Below are positions 49,709 through 60,837 of a DNA stretch of 64,000 bases, piece after piece; position 1 is the stretch's first letter; each line of letters opens with the position of its first letter. This stretch comes from Cryptomeria japonica (Eukaryota > Streptophyta > Pinopsida > Cupressales > Cupressaceae). The position numbers and the translations under genes are program-made. Where the stretch lies: the NCBI RefSeq assembly GCF_030272615.1, contig NC_081405.1:647218920-647282919 (forward strand), given 5' to 3'. The notes beneath the pieces are model-generated. The model did no database searches. It had not been told where the DNA came from and saw nothing but the letters and a program-made list of their open reading frames with translations.

Positions 49709-50989
49709 TGTAGACACTTAAAAATAATTATTTTAATTATTTTTAATTCCTCACATAATTAATTAATTAGTTATGTTAATTCAAATTCTCCTCAATATTA
49801 ATTAATTATAATTAATATTGTCACTATAGTATGTGATTGATTTATTTAATAAAATAAATCCCCCTTTATTCTTCTAAAAATTAAATCCTCAAAAATCTTC
49901 CTCTTAGCTAATTAATTTCAATTAATTAGTTAAACTACATGATTCCTACAAACAATTTTCCTAATTCATCATTAACCTAATAAAGTCTTCTAGAAATTCC
50001 CTAAACTCACTTAACCTTATTCTTCTAATTTTTAATTCCCTCCACTCATTCTCTCTCCCAATCAAATCCTCCTACAAACCCTATCCCACCTAATCTTTCC
50101 TCTAATCCCCCTCCTAATGAGTTGCTAGTGGCTAATCATCATGACTAGCCACAAAGTCAACTCCTTGTCCCTTCCATCCAACCACTAGCTTTAAATGCTC
50201 TTTCCCTAGGTGAATGTCAAAATCTCACATTCCTCTAAGAATCTCCTCTCCCAAGGAATTTTTAATTCCTTCTTATTCCTCCAATCCGCATGATCATCCC
50301 TTTTTGGAGAATTTTAAATTCCTTTTCCCCATGCTTCAAGGAATGTCACATCCCTTGCTCTTCTCAAGGCACATTGGGAAGTCTTCCCAATGCACCTTGC
50401 TCTTCTCAAAGCACTTTGGGAAGTCTTCCCAATGCACCTTGAGGAGTGTGGAGACAAGAAATGCCTTTAAGGCATATCTCTTGGTCTCCACACCCTCTCT
50501 TGGGCCTTGTGTGAGCTCACAATAAATCCTAGCCCTTCATCTTGAATCCATCCTAGCCATCCATTCTTCTTCTCCTCTTCCTATTAATTGAGGACTCCAT
50601 CCCTTCATTCTTCATCTCCAAGCTTAGTAATCTTATGCTGCCCTTTTGAGTGTAGAAAAATCATCTTAGCAACCTTACAATGTCAAAGTCACCTCTCATC
50701 CACACTTAATCATCTCATCCCTATCATCCCTCAAGATCCATCTCATTTGTGCATAACATTGGAGAGCCATCCACATAAAGTAAGCAAGAGAAGCACATCA
50801 AGTGGAGCATCACCCAAGGGTGCCTTCACTTCATCAAGCTCCATCCGAAGGAGAAGGTAAAATACCAAGGTATAAGCATTGTCTTCAGGTTTTTTATGTG
50901 ATTTGGTTTATGCTTCATCTTCTTATGTTTTTAGTGTTTGATTTGCATATTAACAATCCAATCTACCTTGCTTCATTTCCCCCTCTTCA
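49709..50989 (+). mobile_element. 3' LTR of element F
   Basis: TGTAGACACTTAAAAATAA to CCCCTCTTCA, 1281 bp. It exceeds the 5' LTR by about 70 bp. The excess comes from a tandem copy of a CTTCTCAAGGCACATTGGGAAG-like segment near 50355-50450 and a segment AGTAAGCAAGAGAAGCACAT near 50780 absent from the 5' LTR. Confidence 0.85.
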
Positions 50990-51850
50990 CATTCCATTCT
51001 CTAGGAATATGAGTGGAAGTAAAAGAATCCAAAGAAGCACACAAATTAAGAATCTATTTAACAACCAAAGCTAAATTCCAACTAACATCTTCAAAAGTCC
51101 TCTTATTCAACAAATTCACCACCACCTAGGAGTCAAACTCACAAATAATCCTTCTCCACCCAAGCTGATAGCCTCGCTCCACAACATATAAAATGGTAAG
51201 AGCCTCCATCAAATTGTTAGTATGAAAACCCTTATAAATAGAAAACATAAACTGAATAGTGCCAGAACTATCCTGACCAACTCCACCAATAACAACATGA
51301 TCAGAGTTCCCCCAAGAAGAACCATCCGTGTTGAGTTTCAAAACTCCTTTAGGAGGGGGAGACCAACACCTCTCCCTATTTATCTTTCAAATAGGGTGTT
51401 GACATCTAATTCTCATGACCTGGCCTTACTAAGGGGGAAGATGAAGATGATTGCAACAATCAACATCTCGAGGATCCAGTGTTTCTCTTAAATCATAGTT
51501 TGCTGAATCAGTTTCTTGTAAAGAATGAATAATTTTCCACCACAAGTGAGGAGCCACCAACATCACATCTTGAAAAAATCAACGATTCCTCTCCAACAAA
51601 ATATTCTAGATAATAGAGGGGTCAAGAGCCCAAGCTACTTGAAGAAATGAGGTTATAACAGGGGCCTTGCCCCAATGATCAAAGAACTCAGTCAAAGAAG
51701 AAACATGCCAACAGGCCTTGTTTCCAATACCCTAGCAAAAATGCCAAATCTCCCTAGAGAAAGAACATTGAAAAAAGAGATGAGAAACACTCTCCTCACT
51801 ATTATGGCACAACACACACATGGAGAGGTGATGACTTCTAATCTAGATGT
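50990..51850 (-). pseudogene. LINE (L1-type) RT C-terminal zinc finger and RNase H, 5' half
   Basis: Minus-strand reading from 51830: a zf-RVT-like segment (NSEESVSHLFFQCSFSREIW, LQVAWALDPSIIWNILLERN), then RNase H from about 51345 (LKLNTDGSSWGNSDHVVIGG, NNLMEALTILYVVERG, RRIICEFDS, THIPREWN). Asp, Glu and Asp of the RNase H are visible. It is broken at 50990 by element F and resumes at 37067. Stops at several sites mark it as dead. Sequence beyond 51850 is not recognisable as LINE. Confidence 0.75.
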
Positions 51851-53640
51851 ATACTTCTTCATAATGTTGTAATCTAGTCTATAGAAATAGAAATATGATG
51901 TCTATATCATGTAATTGTTTGCAAGGAAAAAATAAATCCAAACGAACTATGTAGATTACTAAGTGTAATAATCACCCTAAGTTAATACTATTATAATTTA
52001 TAAAATTATATTTTAATTATTATGTACACAACACATCATTTATCTTAAAAAATTGTATACTTCCATAAGTCAAGAAAGAAAGACAAGTTTCCATGGTGAA
52101 CCTTTGCATTGAAAATAAATCTATGAACAAACTCAAAGAACTTGAGGAACATCTTTGGTTAAAAATGTATTAGAAATAATTTGATATGCCTTATGAGTAA
52201 ACTGCACAAAATCAAAGAACATCTCTGGAACATCTCTGAGGAACATACATTAGCTGCACATCCATTGTACTACAAATGTATTAAGGTCATGTTAAATATC
52301 ATAATTTGCTAAGATGCCGACATTTATTTGGTCACTGAGATTGTCTAATCTTGCACCAAAAGATCCAACACAAACACCAGTTAGCAAGTCTTGGGCCTTG
52401 AGGTTTGGGTCCAAATATGGGGGTAACATTTTTTGATTCCAAGTCCTCCAACTATAATGAAATTTTAGAACTATAAATATCATGAAATTTGAAAATGGGT
52501 CAAGAAAAAATCAAACCAAAATAAATAAACAACAATCTTCGAACTAATAATACCAAATTCACTTAACAAACAACAATAATTCTTACATTGCTATGGTTAA
52601 CTTTTGAACTCTTGCAAGTCCAATGTCACATCCCCTTCTGTTTACTCTTATTTTAGTACTTAGTTGTGTTGATACCTCAAATGGATACTGGTTTCCGAAA
52701 CAATGATTGTGATGCCCTACACGATTTTGGTTTTGCTAAGAGTGGTATTCGGTTAAACAATGACGCCCTAAATGGTATTGAATGCTAGAAACATTGGTTT
52801 AGCCTAAATCATGCCCTAGTTGAAAATTGTTTTATTTCTTATTTTTGAATATTATAAAATATATAAAATGTTGTGATGTTTCATTTTCTTAAAGTAATGT
52901 TGTAATTCATCTTTTAATTCAATGAACATAAACATTAAGGTTAAATTATCGAGATGTCGGACTAACTACTCTAGTTTGGATAAGTGGATGTAGGAATAAC
53001 TTGGCGTCCAAGAAGAAGGGGAAAAATATATCACCAAGAAAGAGGGAAGCAAAATGGTTATGGTCAATGATTGTATGGTGTATAAGACTGGTAATGTACT
53101 ACCGAATGTCAGCTAGTGTGACCTTGTCAACCTAGGTTTCCCTATTAGGACCATGGGGAAAATATTTGTTAGTGTCTCTAACTTTCTCAGTGCTCGTTTG
53201 CTTAAATTTTGTACAGGAATTTCATTATTATTAAATGTACCTTTTTATATTTTCTTAATTAATACCTTTACTTAGTCATGTTTTCGATTTGAGAGAGTAG
53301 ACTCCAAATTTATACGTTAATATATATATCTTGATCAGTTGTTAATGATTCCAATAAAGGTATATTATTTATTAAATTTAAATTGATTTGAAAAGGAATA
53401 TTTATTTACTTTTATTATTAATTTAATGTTATTATTAAAAAAAATATAATGACTTAGTTATCTTAATTCCTCTTCAACTTATTTACGCTTCTCTTAAAAT
53501 CTAATTCTATTAAACATTAGTTCAATTGGCATTATAATTAATAAGTTATTCTATACTCCTTATCAGGAATTATTCATTCTTTCGAATGACTTATCATATT
53601 GATTTTTGGGGTATGCTTAATGGGAGTTCATGATTTTTCT
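51851..53640. other. Unassigned AT-rich region
   Basis: No LTR end, polymerase motif or credible gene found. A short open stretch near 53050-53220 (MVNDCMVYKTGNVLPNVS) is too short to name. Confidence 0.3.
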
Positions 53641-54099
53641 TTCTTCCTCAGATGCGGATATTGCTTTCCAGAACCATGACAAGTGATGGCGGAAATTTGG
53701 TGCAACTCCTCCATAAAATATTAGGGTGGCGGAGCATTATAGAGAGTGGAATGATGAATCTTCATTTGGTGCATTTTTCTTTTTGGTTTTTCTCTGGGGA
53801 AAAGAATAGGGGTTTTGGGGGAAAAGGAAGAGGATTTGAGAATGAACGACAACTACTGGAAGGTAGCCACAATAGTCCATCATAGCAGCGAGGTCTTTCA
53901 CATCGAGTTGAACTATTACTACTTCATCACAATTTCCAGGCACGTGGACTCTCTGTTAACTTTCTATTTCACAAGCATATATACTTGCTGCAAAAAAAAT
54001 TAGATTATGACTACGAAGAGCTCTTTAGTTTAGTGTTGTGTTCTCTTGGACACTTGCTAGATAAATTTCCTTAAGCAACTCAAAAAAAGCTCTTTCTTC

Positions 54100-54133
<34 letters not shown>

Positions 54134-57100
54134 GAAAGAGTCATTTGGTGATAACTAATGTTGGTGTTTTTTATTTATTTACTGTACTGTAGGGACTTCT
54201 GTTCCCAGCAATTCAGAAAATGAGAATATAATTAATATGTGATAATTTTGAATAAGGGTTGCTCTCAGCGAGTTTAAAAAAAAGACTCGTAAATGTGAGA
54301 TAAGTGTCAACCTCACAAGTAAATTAATAAGAATCCTTATGAGTTATTATTTTCTATTTTTTGTTAATGAATCTAAGAGTGCAAGTCAGATAGGGTGGAA
54401 CTGTAGCACACGAAATCATGTAGGCGAATCCTTGACTAGGGTGCACTAGCTGCATTAGTGTTTGTTAGTTCTAAGAATCCAGATACAGTCCTAGTTAGGA
54501 AATTATACTAGGTAGCAGGTAGCTATAGGGTGTAATTGATTACAACTATAGGGTCTTACACCAGTTCCAACATGAATTGAATTAACCATTTTACTTCCCT
54601 TGCAGAGGATCAGGTCACTTCAGTTGGAAGTGAGCAAGGGGGATCAAAAATGATCTATGGCTGGGTGGATAAATGCCCTGGTGATATCTTTTTCCCCTCT
54701 TTGTGATTTAGAGAGAATTTTTAAGGATGAATAGGACTACCAGATACTAAATGAAATGTACATTCTAAACATATCATCTTCTCTTTTTATAGAAATTAGT
54801 TGCATACTTATTTCTATTTATGTTTCCAATGATCTAATGTTTATTTTATTCAACGAAGAGTACTTCCTTCCTGTACTGAAGTCTGTTTTTTTTTTTTTTT
54901 AAAAGGGCATATGATGATTGCTTCAACATTTCATGTTCATTTATTTCCTTTGTGAAAAAAACAAAATTTAGACTAGCCATTTCTTATGTTCATGTTAGTT
55001 ACTGTTCATAAACTTGTTGTTAATTTGTTGAGTTTTTGAGTCTGTTACACCAAATTGTTTCTATTATCAGAAGCGATATATAATTTACATTTATGAGCTA
55101 AGACTAACATCAAGTTATACAGTAGGAAAATGCCCCTAAAGTCCATCAAGCTTAATGCAAGAGACAAAATTCAGAGAGGCGAGAAAGTTAGTTAAAAATG
55201 CTTCCCATTCCAGACCAAACATTTAAAGTTCTTCTTTGGTAGTCTAGCGAGAACGGGTAGTTCTCTTTTAAATTTCAAACTTCACTTTCCCTCGGGTAGA
55301 GTGGGCCCAGACCTAGTGATGTAATCTAAAATGCATTTTGAGCTAAGCCTTTCCGGAATCGCTTCTCGAGATCTAGCTGGCAAAGTTGTTAAATCAAATT
55401 ATGGTTTGCATAGCCCGAAAGGTAGATTTGGCATGTCAGGGACAAATATCCTCTGCCACCTTAGCTAGCGAATTAAATGCAATTTTGCCCCTCATAATTT
55501 TGCATTAAAGAGAGTGCCCGGTTATTTCTCCTTAATGTTTGTTGCAAGTTGTTATCATCCTTTCTTGCCATTTTCATTCCAAAGCTCTATTTGTTTCATT
55601 CCCTTTCTGGTCTAATAGCCCTTTAATTGCTAATCATGTTGATAGAGCCTCCATTTGGGTTTATTATGAGTGTCTACCCAAGGCCCATCTCCCATTTTGG
55701 TGCAGACACTCCAATTTCCCTCTCGGCCTCAATGCGCCAAGTCTCTTTCAGAATATAATAGACTTGTGACTGAAGCACATCCTCCATTTGAAATTCCCTG
55801 TTATATTGGCATTCAAAATGATTCTGGGTAGTGGGCACTTGAATAGAGAGGAGTATCCCTGGGATAATAGTAGCATTTCCTCCAGGTTCATAGCTTCTTT
55901 GATGAATTTAAAACTAGCAAAGAAAGCAGTATGGAGTCTCACAAAGAAGTTATTCCCAGAAGAGATTCCCCAGGAGTTTCAAGAAATTCTAAACAAGACT
56001 ATCCATGATTCAGGGGCTCTTCGACCAGGCGATAGAATTTTGTTTAATGCCCATGGTGAGCTTATCAAATACTACCCTTTCTTGCTATACTTGAAAGGAA
56101 AGGATTTGGATAGACACAAGGTGTTTGCCGGATGTTATCTTGTCATTCGTCCCTCATAACAAGAGTGAGTTGCCTCACAAATTTTTTAGTTGAGTCCTTG
56201 TCTTATTTAAAATTCATTGGTTCAATCCCTAATCCACTTGTAAATCATTTCTAGATCCTTAGCGTTAAGTTTCAATGGTTTGTTGAACCTCATGAACCCC
56301 TTGAACAATTTTGAACATAATTCATAGAGTTCATTTAGGTTCCATAGGTTCTAAGTGGTGTCTAAGAGATTTTCAGACTAATGCTCACCCAAGTTTTTTG
56401 CAGCAGTTCTACTTCACAGTCGTGGGTGATGTTTCATATCCTCTTTCTTCGGGCTATGAACCATTTGAACTTAGTTCAAACAGTTCAGGGATGTTCAACA
56501 TGTTCGATGAAGTTCAAAGGTTCAACGCACAACCAAAATGGAGAGGCAAAGCAATCAGTGGACAAATTTGGTCAACCAACAAAAGTTTGGAATAGGAATA
56601 TTGATTCACCATTTACTCAGGCAGCAATTGATTATTTTTCCTAGAGGATTGTGAAAGAGTTAGCATGAAGAATGTTTATAAATTTCAATGCAGCTTGTAA
56701 ATACCAATTTTCTGAGATTTCAAAATCAGTCTCTATGCGGGGGGTATATCTCTCACTTCAATCATTGGATCAAGCTGGATTTCGGATAAGTTTTATGAAA
56801 CCTATTTTTATAAGTTCTCACCAAAGGAATTGTGGAAATTCAATGTGGTCTACAAGATACACTTAACAGAATACAAGTCTAGAACAAAGAACATTTTCTG
56901 ATTTTTGTGACAGAAAAACCGTCATGTCTTGGGGGCATATCTTTTCATTCCACTGTTGGATTTTTCCCATTTTTGGATATGTTGTGCATAGACAATTTGC
57001 GCATGTTTCCACTAGAGAGATTAACTGAATTATGTCTCCTTCAAAAGATATGGCTGACTAAGTATGGGTCTGTCCAAAGTGACCAACAACAACCGAGTTT

Positions 57101-57926
57101 CTTGTTTTCAAATATTAACAAGGCATGACTTATATTTGTAACGATGGAGCCGATAATTAATTCATAAATCTTATGTATTTTAAGTTATAATGCTTTCATA
57201 TTAAAAAATTATGATTAAATATTACATTGAAGCCAAGAAAGTGTTGAAAGAATGAAGACAGTTATTTATATCCAACTGTCAACATATGATATGCTAGGAT
57301 TCAGTTTTTGGAACTAAAAGTGTCTCACCGAAAGGAAAAGAAGGATAAATATGCAAAGAAAGAGATAGAGAGGGGGTTAGAACAGTTAGAGATAGAATTA
57401 GATTTTAGAAAATTTTGTTTTGTCTGAAAGAAGTGATCAGTTTTTCCAGAATCTGAAACTGGAAAGAACTTATGCGTGTATCTTATGTCTTTGTTGCATA
57501 GAATATAAAAATAAAGATCATATGCATTTTGAGGTGGAAAATATTTGAGTTTGAATATATGAAGTAGTGTTTCTTTGCAAATACTAATCTAATCAAAATA
57601 TCTGTGAATATCTTTCTAATGGTGAATGTTGTTATTAATCTGGGGCTTCTTTCTGTTTTGTTTAAAAGGGTATATGTTTGAAGAGGAACTTTATTGTTCT
57701 TGTTTATTTTATGAAGTGTTGAGTCAGAGTTATTGAACTTTGTTTCAATTATTTATGATTCTCATCGTGAAACATCTTGAAGATTGTAAACTATTAGCCT
57801 CTCATCTAAGAATGAAGTAGGCAGCCTTACGTGCTTTCAGGTTAAAACCATATCAATTTATTTAGTTAGATTATTCCCTGAATAACTAATGGAGGGAGTT
57901 GTACCTATCTAAAATTCAGAGGGGAG
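53641..57926. other. Unassigned region with a few exon-like segments
   Basis: Segment 53652-53700 follows a cttcctcag acceptor and reads DADIAFQNHDK then WRKFGATPP; segment 54606-54706 follows an acceptor-like cccttgcag and reads SVGSEQGGSKMIYGWVDKCP before a stop. They could be remnants of a host gene, but I could not link them. A 123-codon frame at 55788-56159 (GALRPGDRILFNAHGELIKY) is unassigned. From 56200 on the sequence resembles retroelement LTR or leader DNA. Confidence 0.25.
54096..54133 (+). repeat. (TTTC)n microsatellite
   Basis: About nine tandem TTTC units. Confidence 0.9.
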
Positions 57927-58043
57927 TGATGTATGTCACACTTATCCAACTATTTAGTTGAAGTTTTGTCTTTCAAAGAGGGTAACGAAGTTGTGAATCA
58001 ATCTAATTAAAAGAAATACAAAATCTGTTCACTAACAGATTTT

Positions 58044-58061
58044 TGGCGACTCTGTTGGGGA
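58044..58061 (+). promoter_or_regulatory. Primer-binding site of a Tat-like gypsy element
   Basis: TGGCGACTCTGTTGGGGA matches the TGGCGACTCYGCTGGGGA form common after LTRs of Tat/Ogre-type elements, with one change. It follows a possible LTR end at ACTAACA (58031-58037). The LTR start was not located. Confidence 0.65.
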
Positions 58062-58085
58062 TTCGAAATCAAAGATTAGTGCATT

Positions 58086-59614
58086 TTGTTTCCTCAGATT
58101 TTTATATTTATCTATGTGCAGGAGATTTGTGACTTTGTATATAAACATCATGCTCAAGACAAGAGCAATGAGAAAAGGGAAAAGACCAGATCCTTCGAGA
58201 TCTTGGAAATTATTGCAATAGATGATAAAATACTGCATGACTTCTTGGAGCATTACAAAGAAAGTATTTCTCATGATGTTAGAAATAATATAAGTGTGGA
58301 AGATGATCAACATCCACTCTTCTATGGAGAAGTCTTTGTGTTAGATTTCACAAGTTGAAAGAGCTGAAAGAAAAGACATGGATGCTGCATGAATATGAAA
58401 AAAGGGTATCCCAATTGAAAGAAGAATTAAAATTTGATGATGATGAGGCTCTAGTCATATCAATTTCATCTCACTCCTACACTTACCTTGTCATGAATGG
58501 GTGAGAAGTTCAGCAAGAAAAAGTTCAGTCTCATGAAAGTCAAACAATGGTAAGTGAGAATAATCAAGACAACATTGGAGATCCTATGGGTTTGAATGAA
58601 ATAGGTTTTTTGAGGTCTTTCTCATACTCGGAAATAGAAACTTTCAGTTTTGATAGTATGGAAAGTTATCTTGTTCCAAAAAGTATAAAGGATGAGAATT
58701 TTTAGATTTACATGCAACCAGAGTATGAAGCTTTCAAACTTATACATGAAATTGATGAAAATGATACTTTATGTTTAAATGCTTGTGATGAGTCCTTCGT
58801 AGAATCATTTCATTTTGACAGTAAAGAAATATTATGTCTTCTTAATGAAGAGTTGTAGTCCCAAGAATTGTTGACTGGTTTGGATAGTACTTATTTTTGT
58901 GAAGAAGAGATCATAGAGGAATTCTTGTCATCCATTGAAGAAGGGGATTTCAAAGAGAAGGATTCAGGTATTAATTCATTTCATGCATTAAGTTTGGATA
59001 GGGAATTTGCAGATTTAACTTCAGTAAAAGATGTTGAAGTTGTTTTAGCTAAGTTGGACCCCATGTATGATGAAGTGTCTCTCTATTCCAAGATTAGTTC
59101 AAATGTTGAAAATTATTTTAAGAATGATGGTCTTAATAGTGGTGATTGTGAGAATGATGCAGCCTTTTCCCTGGGAATTTCTAGGCATTACTTCTTTCAG
59201 CTAGAAATAGAACATTATTTGAGAAGTACTGTACAAATATTTTCAGAAAATTCAAAAGTTTATGATGAAAGATTGCTTTTTGGGCATGAATGTGTGTTCA
59301 CAAAGTTCCTGCATATTGTTAGTTTGGTGTTCAGCATTGAAGAAGTTACCAGAAGAGAATGGTTTTAGGTTGCTTCATTTGAACACAGGCCATTTTTCAG
59401 AAAAGCCTCCTTCTTCTCCCAACCAGTGGAAGGTTTTGTGTAAGAAGTTCTTGGCTCCAGTTCTCATGGTGGGATTTTCCTACCTATATATTTTTGTAAA
59501 TAATATTTTTTGTGTGATCTAGGTGTAGCTTGTCTTGATTTTCAGCCTTGGTTTAGTTTGGGTTTTGGCTTGTTATTTTTTCCTTGTTGCCTCAGTTGGC
59601 ATTTTTGTTGTTTA
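58086..59614 (+). pseudogene. Acidic ORF in the leader of a Tat-like element, truncated by element D
   Basis: A first frame at 58086-58356 (EICDFVYKHHAQDKSNEKRE, FLEHYKESISHDVRN) is followed, in another frame from about 58356, by LKELKEKTWMLHEYEKRVSQ. The protein then runs with a few stops (58501, 58703, 58856) to 59368 (LDSTYFCEEEIIEEFLSSIE, KDVEVVLAKLDPMYDEVSLY, FLHIVSLVFSIEEVTRREWF). It is strongly acidic with no known domain visible. Its place right after the primer site recalls the extra ORF1 that Ogre-type elements carry before gag. Gag and pol are not present; element D begins at about 59615. Confidence 0.45.
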
Positions 59615-60787
59615 TGTTGTGATTGTCATTGATGGACACACACTTGTATTGAGATCCCCTTTATGTGTATGAGCTTGTGCTCAACCAGTATTTGTTCCAA
59701 CCGGTATGTTGTATTCTAGTCTTTAGACTAGTGGTGATTTTGCAGAATGTGTTTCCCGGTCTAAAGCGGCATGTCGACCCTAAGAGGTTCGTTGATCCCA
59801 AGTGGTACGAGGGAGCAAAGTGGCACAACACATTCTTACCATTCATCATTTTTGTCAAACCGGCAACCGGTATTTTGTATGAACCGGTAATACTTTGTGA
59901 TGAGTTACCAACCCACATTTTGTGATGAATTACCAATCCACCGATTGTTTGACGGTGCCGACACATTGACGGTGCTTTCTATGTCGTGTTACTGAGTATG
60001 TCTAGATTCATTGAACCTAGGAAATTGTAATGTAATCCTATTGGACCAACATGAAATCAAATTCCTTTAAAAGGACATCATGTCTAGGGTTCTAAAAGGT
60101 TGCTAAAAGGGTTAATGTCAAGCTAGAGTTTAAGGTGGAAGTTGAGAACGATCTTATCTGAGAAGATCAAGTTGTAACTGTGAGAGAGATAGAGAAGACT
60201 AAAGTAATGCTGGAATGCATTAACTGTGACCAATACTGGATCTAACCAAGCAGTTTGTGCTATTCGATAGATCAAACACTTGTTGATTACTCACATCTTT
60301 GACAAGTTTGTAGCCCTTAACTGGGTAGGCCTCAAAGCCTTTGTAAAATCCTCTAACAAGGTGGTTCACACATGTGAATCTAAAATCCTCTAACAAGGTA
60401 GTCTTTAATCAGACTTATCTCCTAACAGAGATCAAGATTCCTAATAGGATCTATTCTGGTGAAGAACATTGTAAGACCTTAACTAGTCTGACCTTAACCG
60501 GTCTGGTTTCTATTCTGCAGATAGTGACTTGTGAGTTCCATCTCACTATGGTTTTTCCCAGTTGGGTTTCCACATCAAATATCTTGTGTTATGGTTGTAT
60601 TGGTTTTGTGGGTGAATGCTTTATTCACATTTTGGTTTGCATGTGTGGTAACCGGTTTGACTGTTAGACTGCTTTAGACTATGTAAGTGTTGCATGTGTG
60701 GTAACCGGTTTATCTTTAGACTATGTAAGTGTTTTAGTGTAGAGATTTTTGGCATACTAATTCAGCCCCCCCTCTTAGTATTCATCA
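59615..60787 (+). mobile_element. 5' LTR of element D
   Basis: Probable start TGTTGTGATTGTCATTGATGG; end CTTAGTATTCATCA just before the primer site, about 1173 bp. It shares with the H LTRs the early GTCATTGATGG, the block GGTTTTTCCCA...TGGGTTTCC...CTTGTGTTATGG, and the C-rich run before AGTAT. ACCGGT is unusually frequent. The start is approximate. Confidence 0.65.
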
Positions 60788-60789
60788 AT

Positions 60790-60801
60790 TGGTATCAGAG
60801 C
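60790..60801 (+). promoter_or_regulatory. Primer-binding site of element D (tRNA-iMet type)
   Basis: TGGTATCAGAGC, exact match to the common plant iMet primer site, two bases after the LTR end. Confidence 0.85.
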
Positions 60802-60837
60802 CTACCTTTCTATAAGTTTAACCACTTGGAAATAGAT

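Larger units (their letters stand above)
37068..50989 (+). mobile_element. Element F: complete-ended Tat-lineage Ty3/gypsy retrotransposon, 13.9 kb
   Basis: Both LTRs (37068-38276 and 49709-50989), primer site, polypurine tract and a 5-bp target duplication are present. Order on the plus strand: long leader, gag, protease, G-patch, RT, RNase H, a second archaeal-type RNase H, partial integrase. An antisense ORF with a plant mobile domain lies between integrase and the 3' LTR. Dual RNase H and antisense extra ORFs are known traits of the Tat lineage. Coding parts are broken by stops and frameshifts. Confidence 0.85.

Noticed and set aside
55788-56159. A 123-codon ORF with GALRPGDRILFNAHGEL
   Set aside because: Kept only as unassigned: no domain recognised and no second copy in the window to show coding constraint.
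57918-58037. A very short LTR between AGAGGGGAG/TGATGTATGTCACAC (57927) and ACTAACA (58037)
   Set aside because: About 110 bp is too short for a Tat-type LTR and no partner copy is in the window; the purine tract is probably chance.
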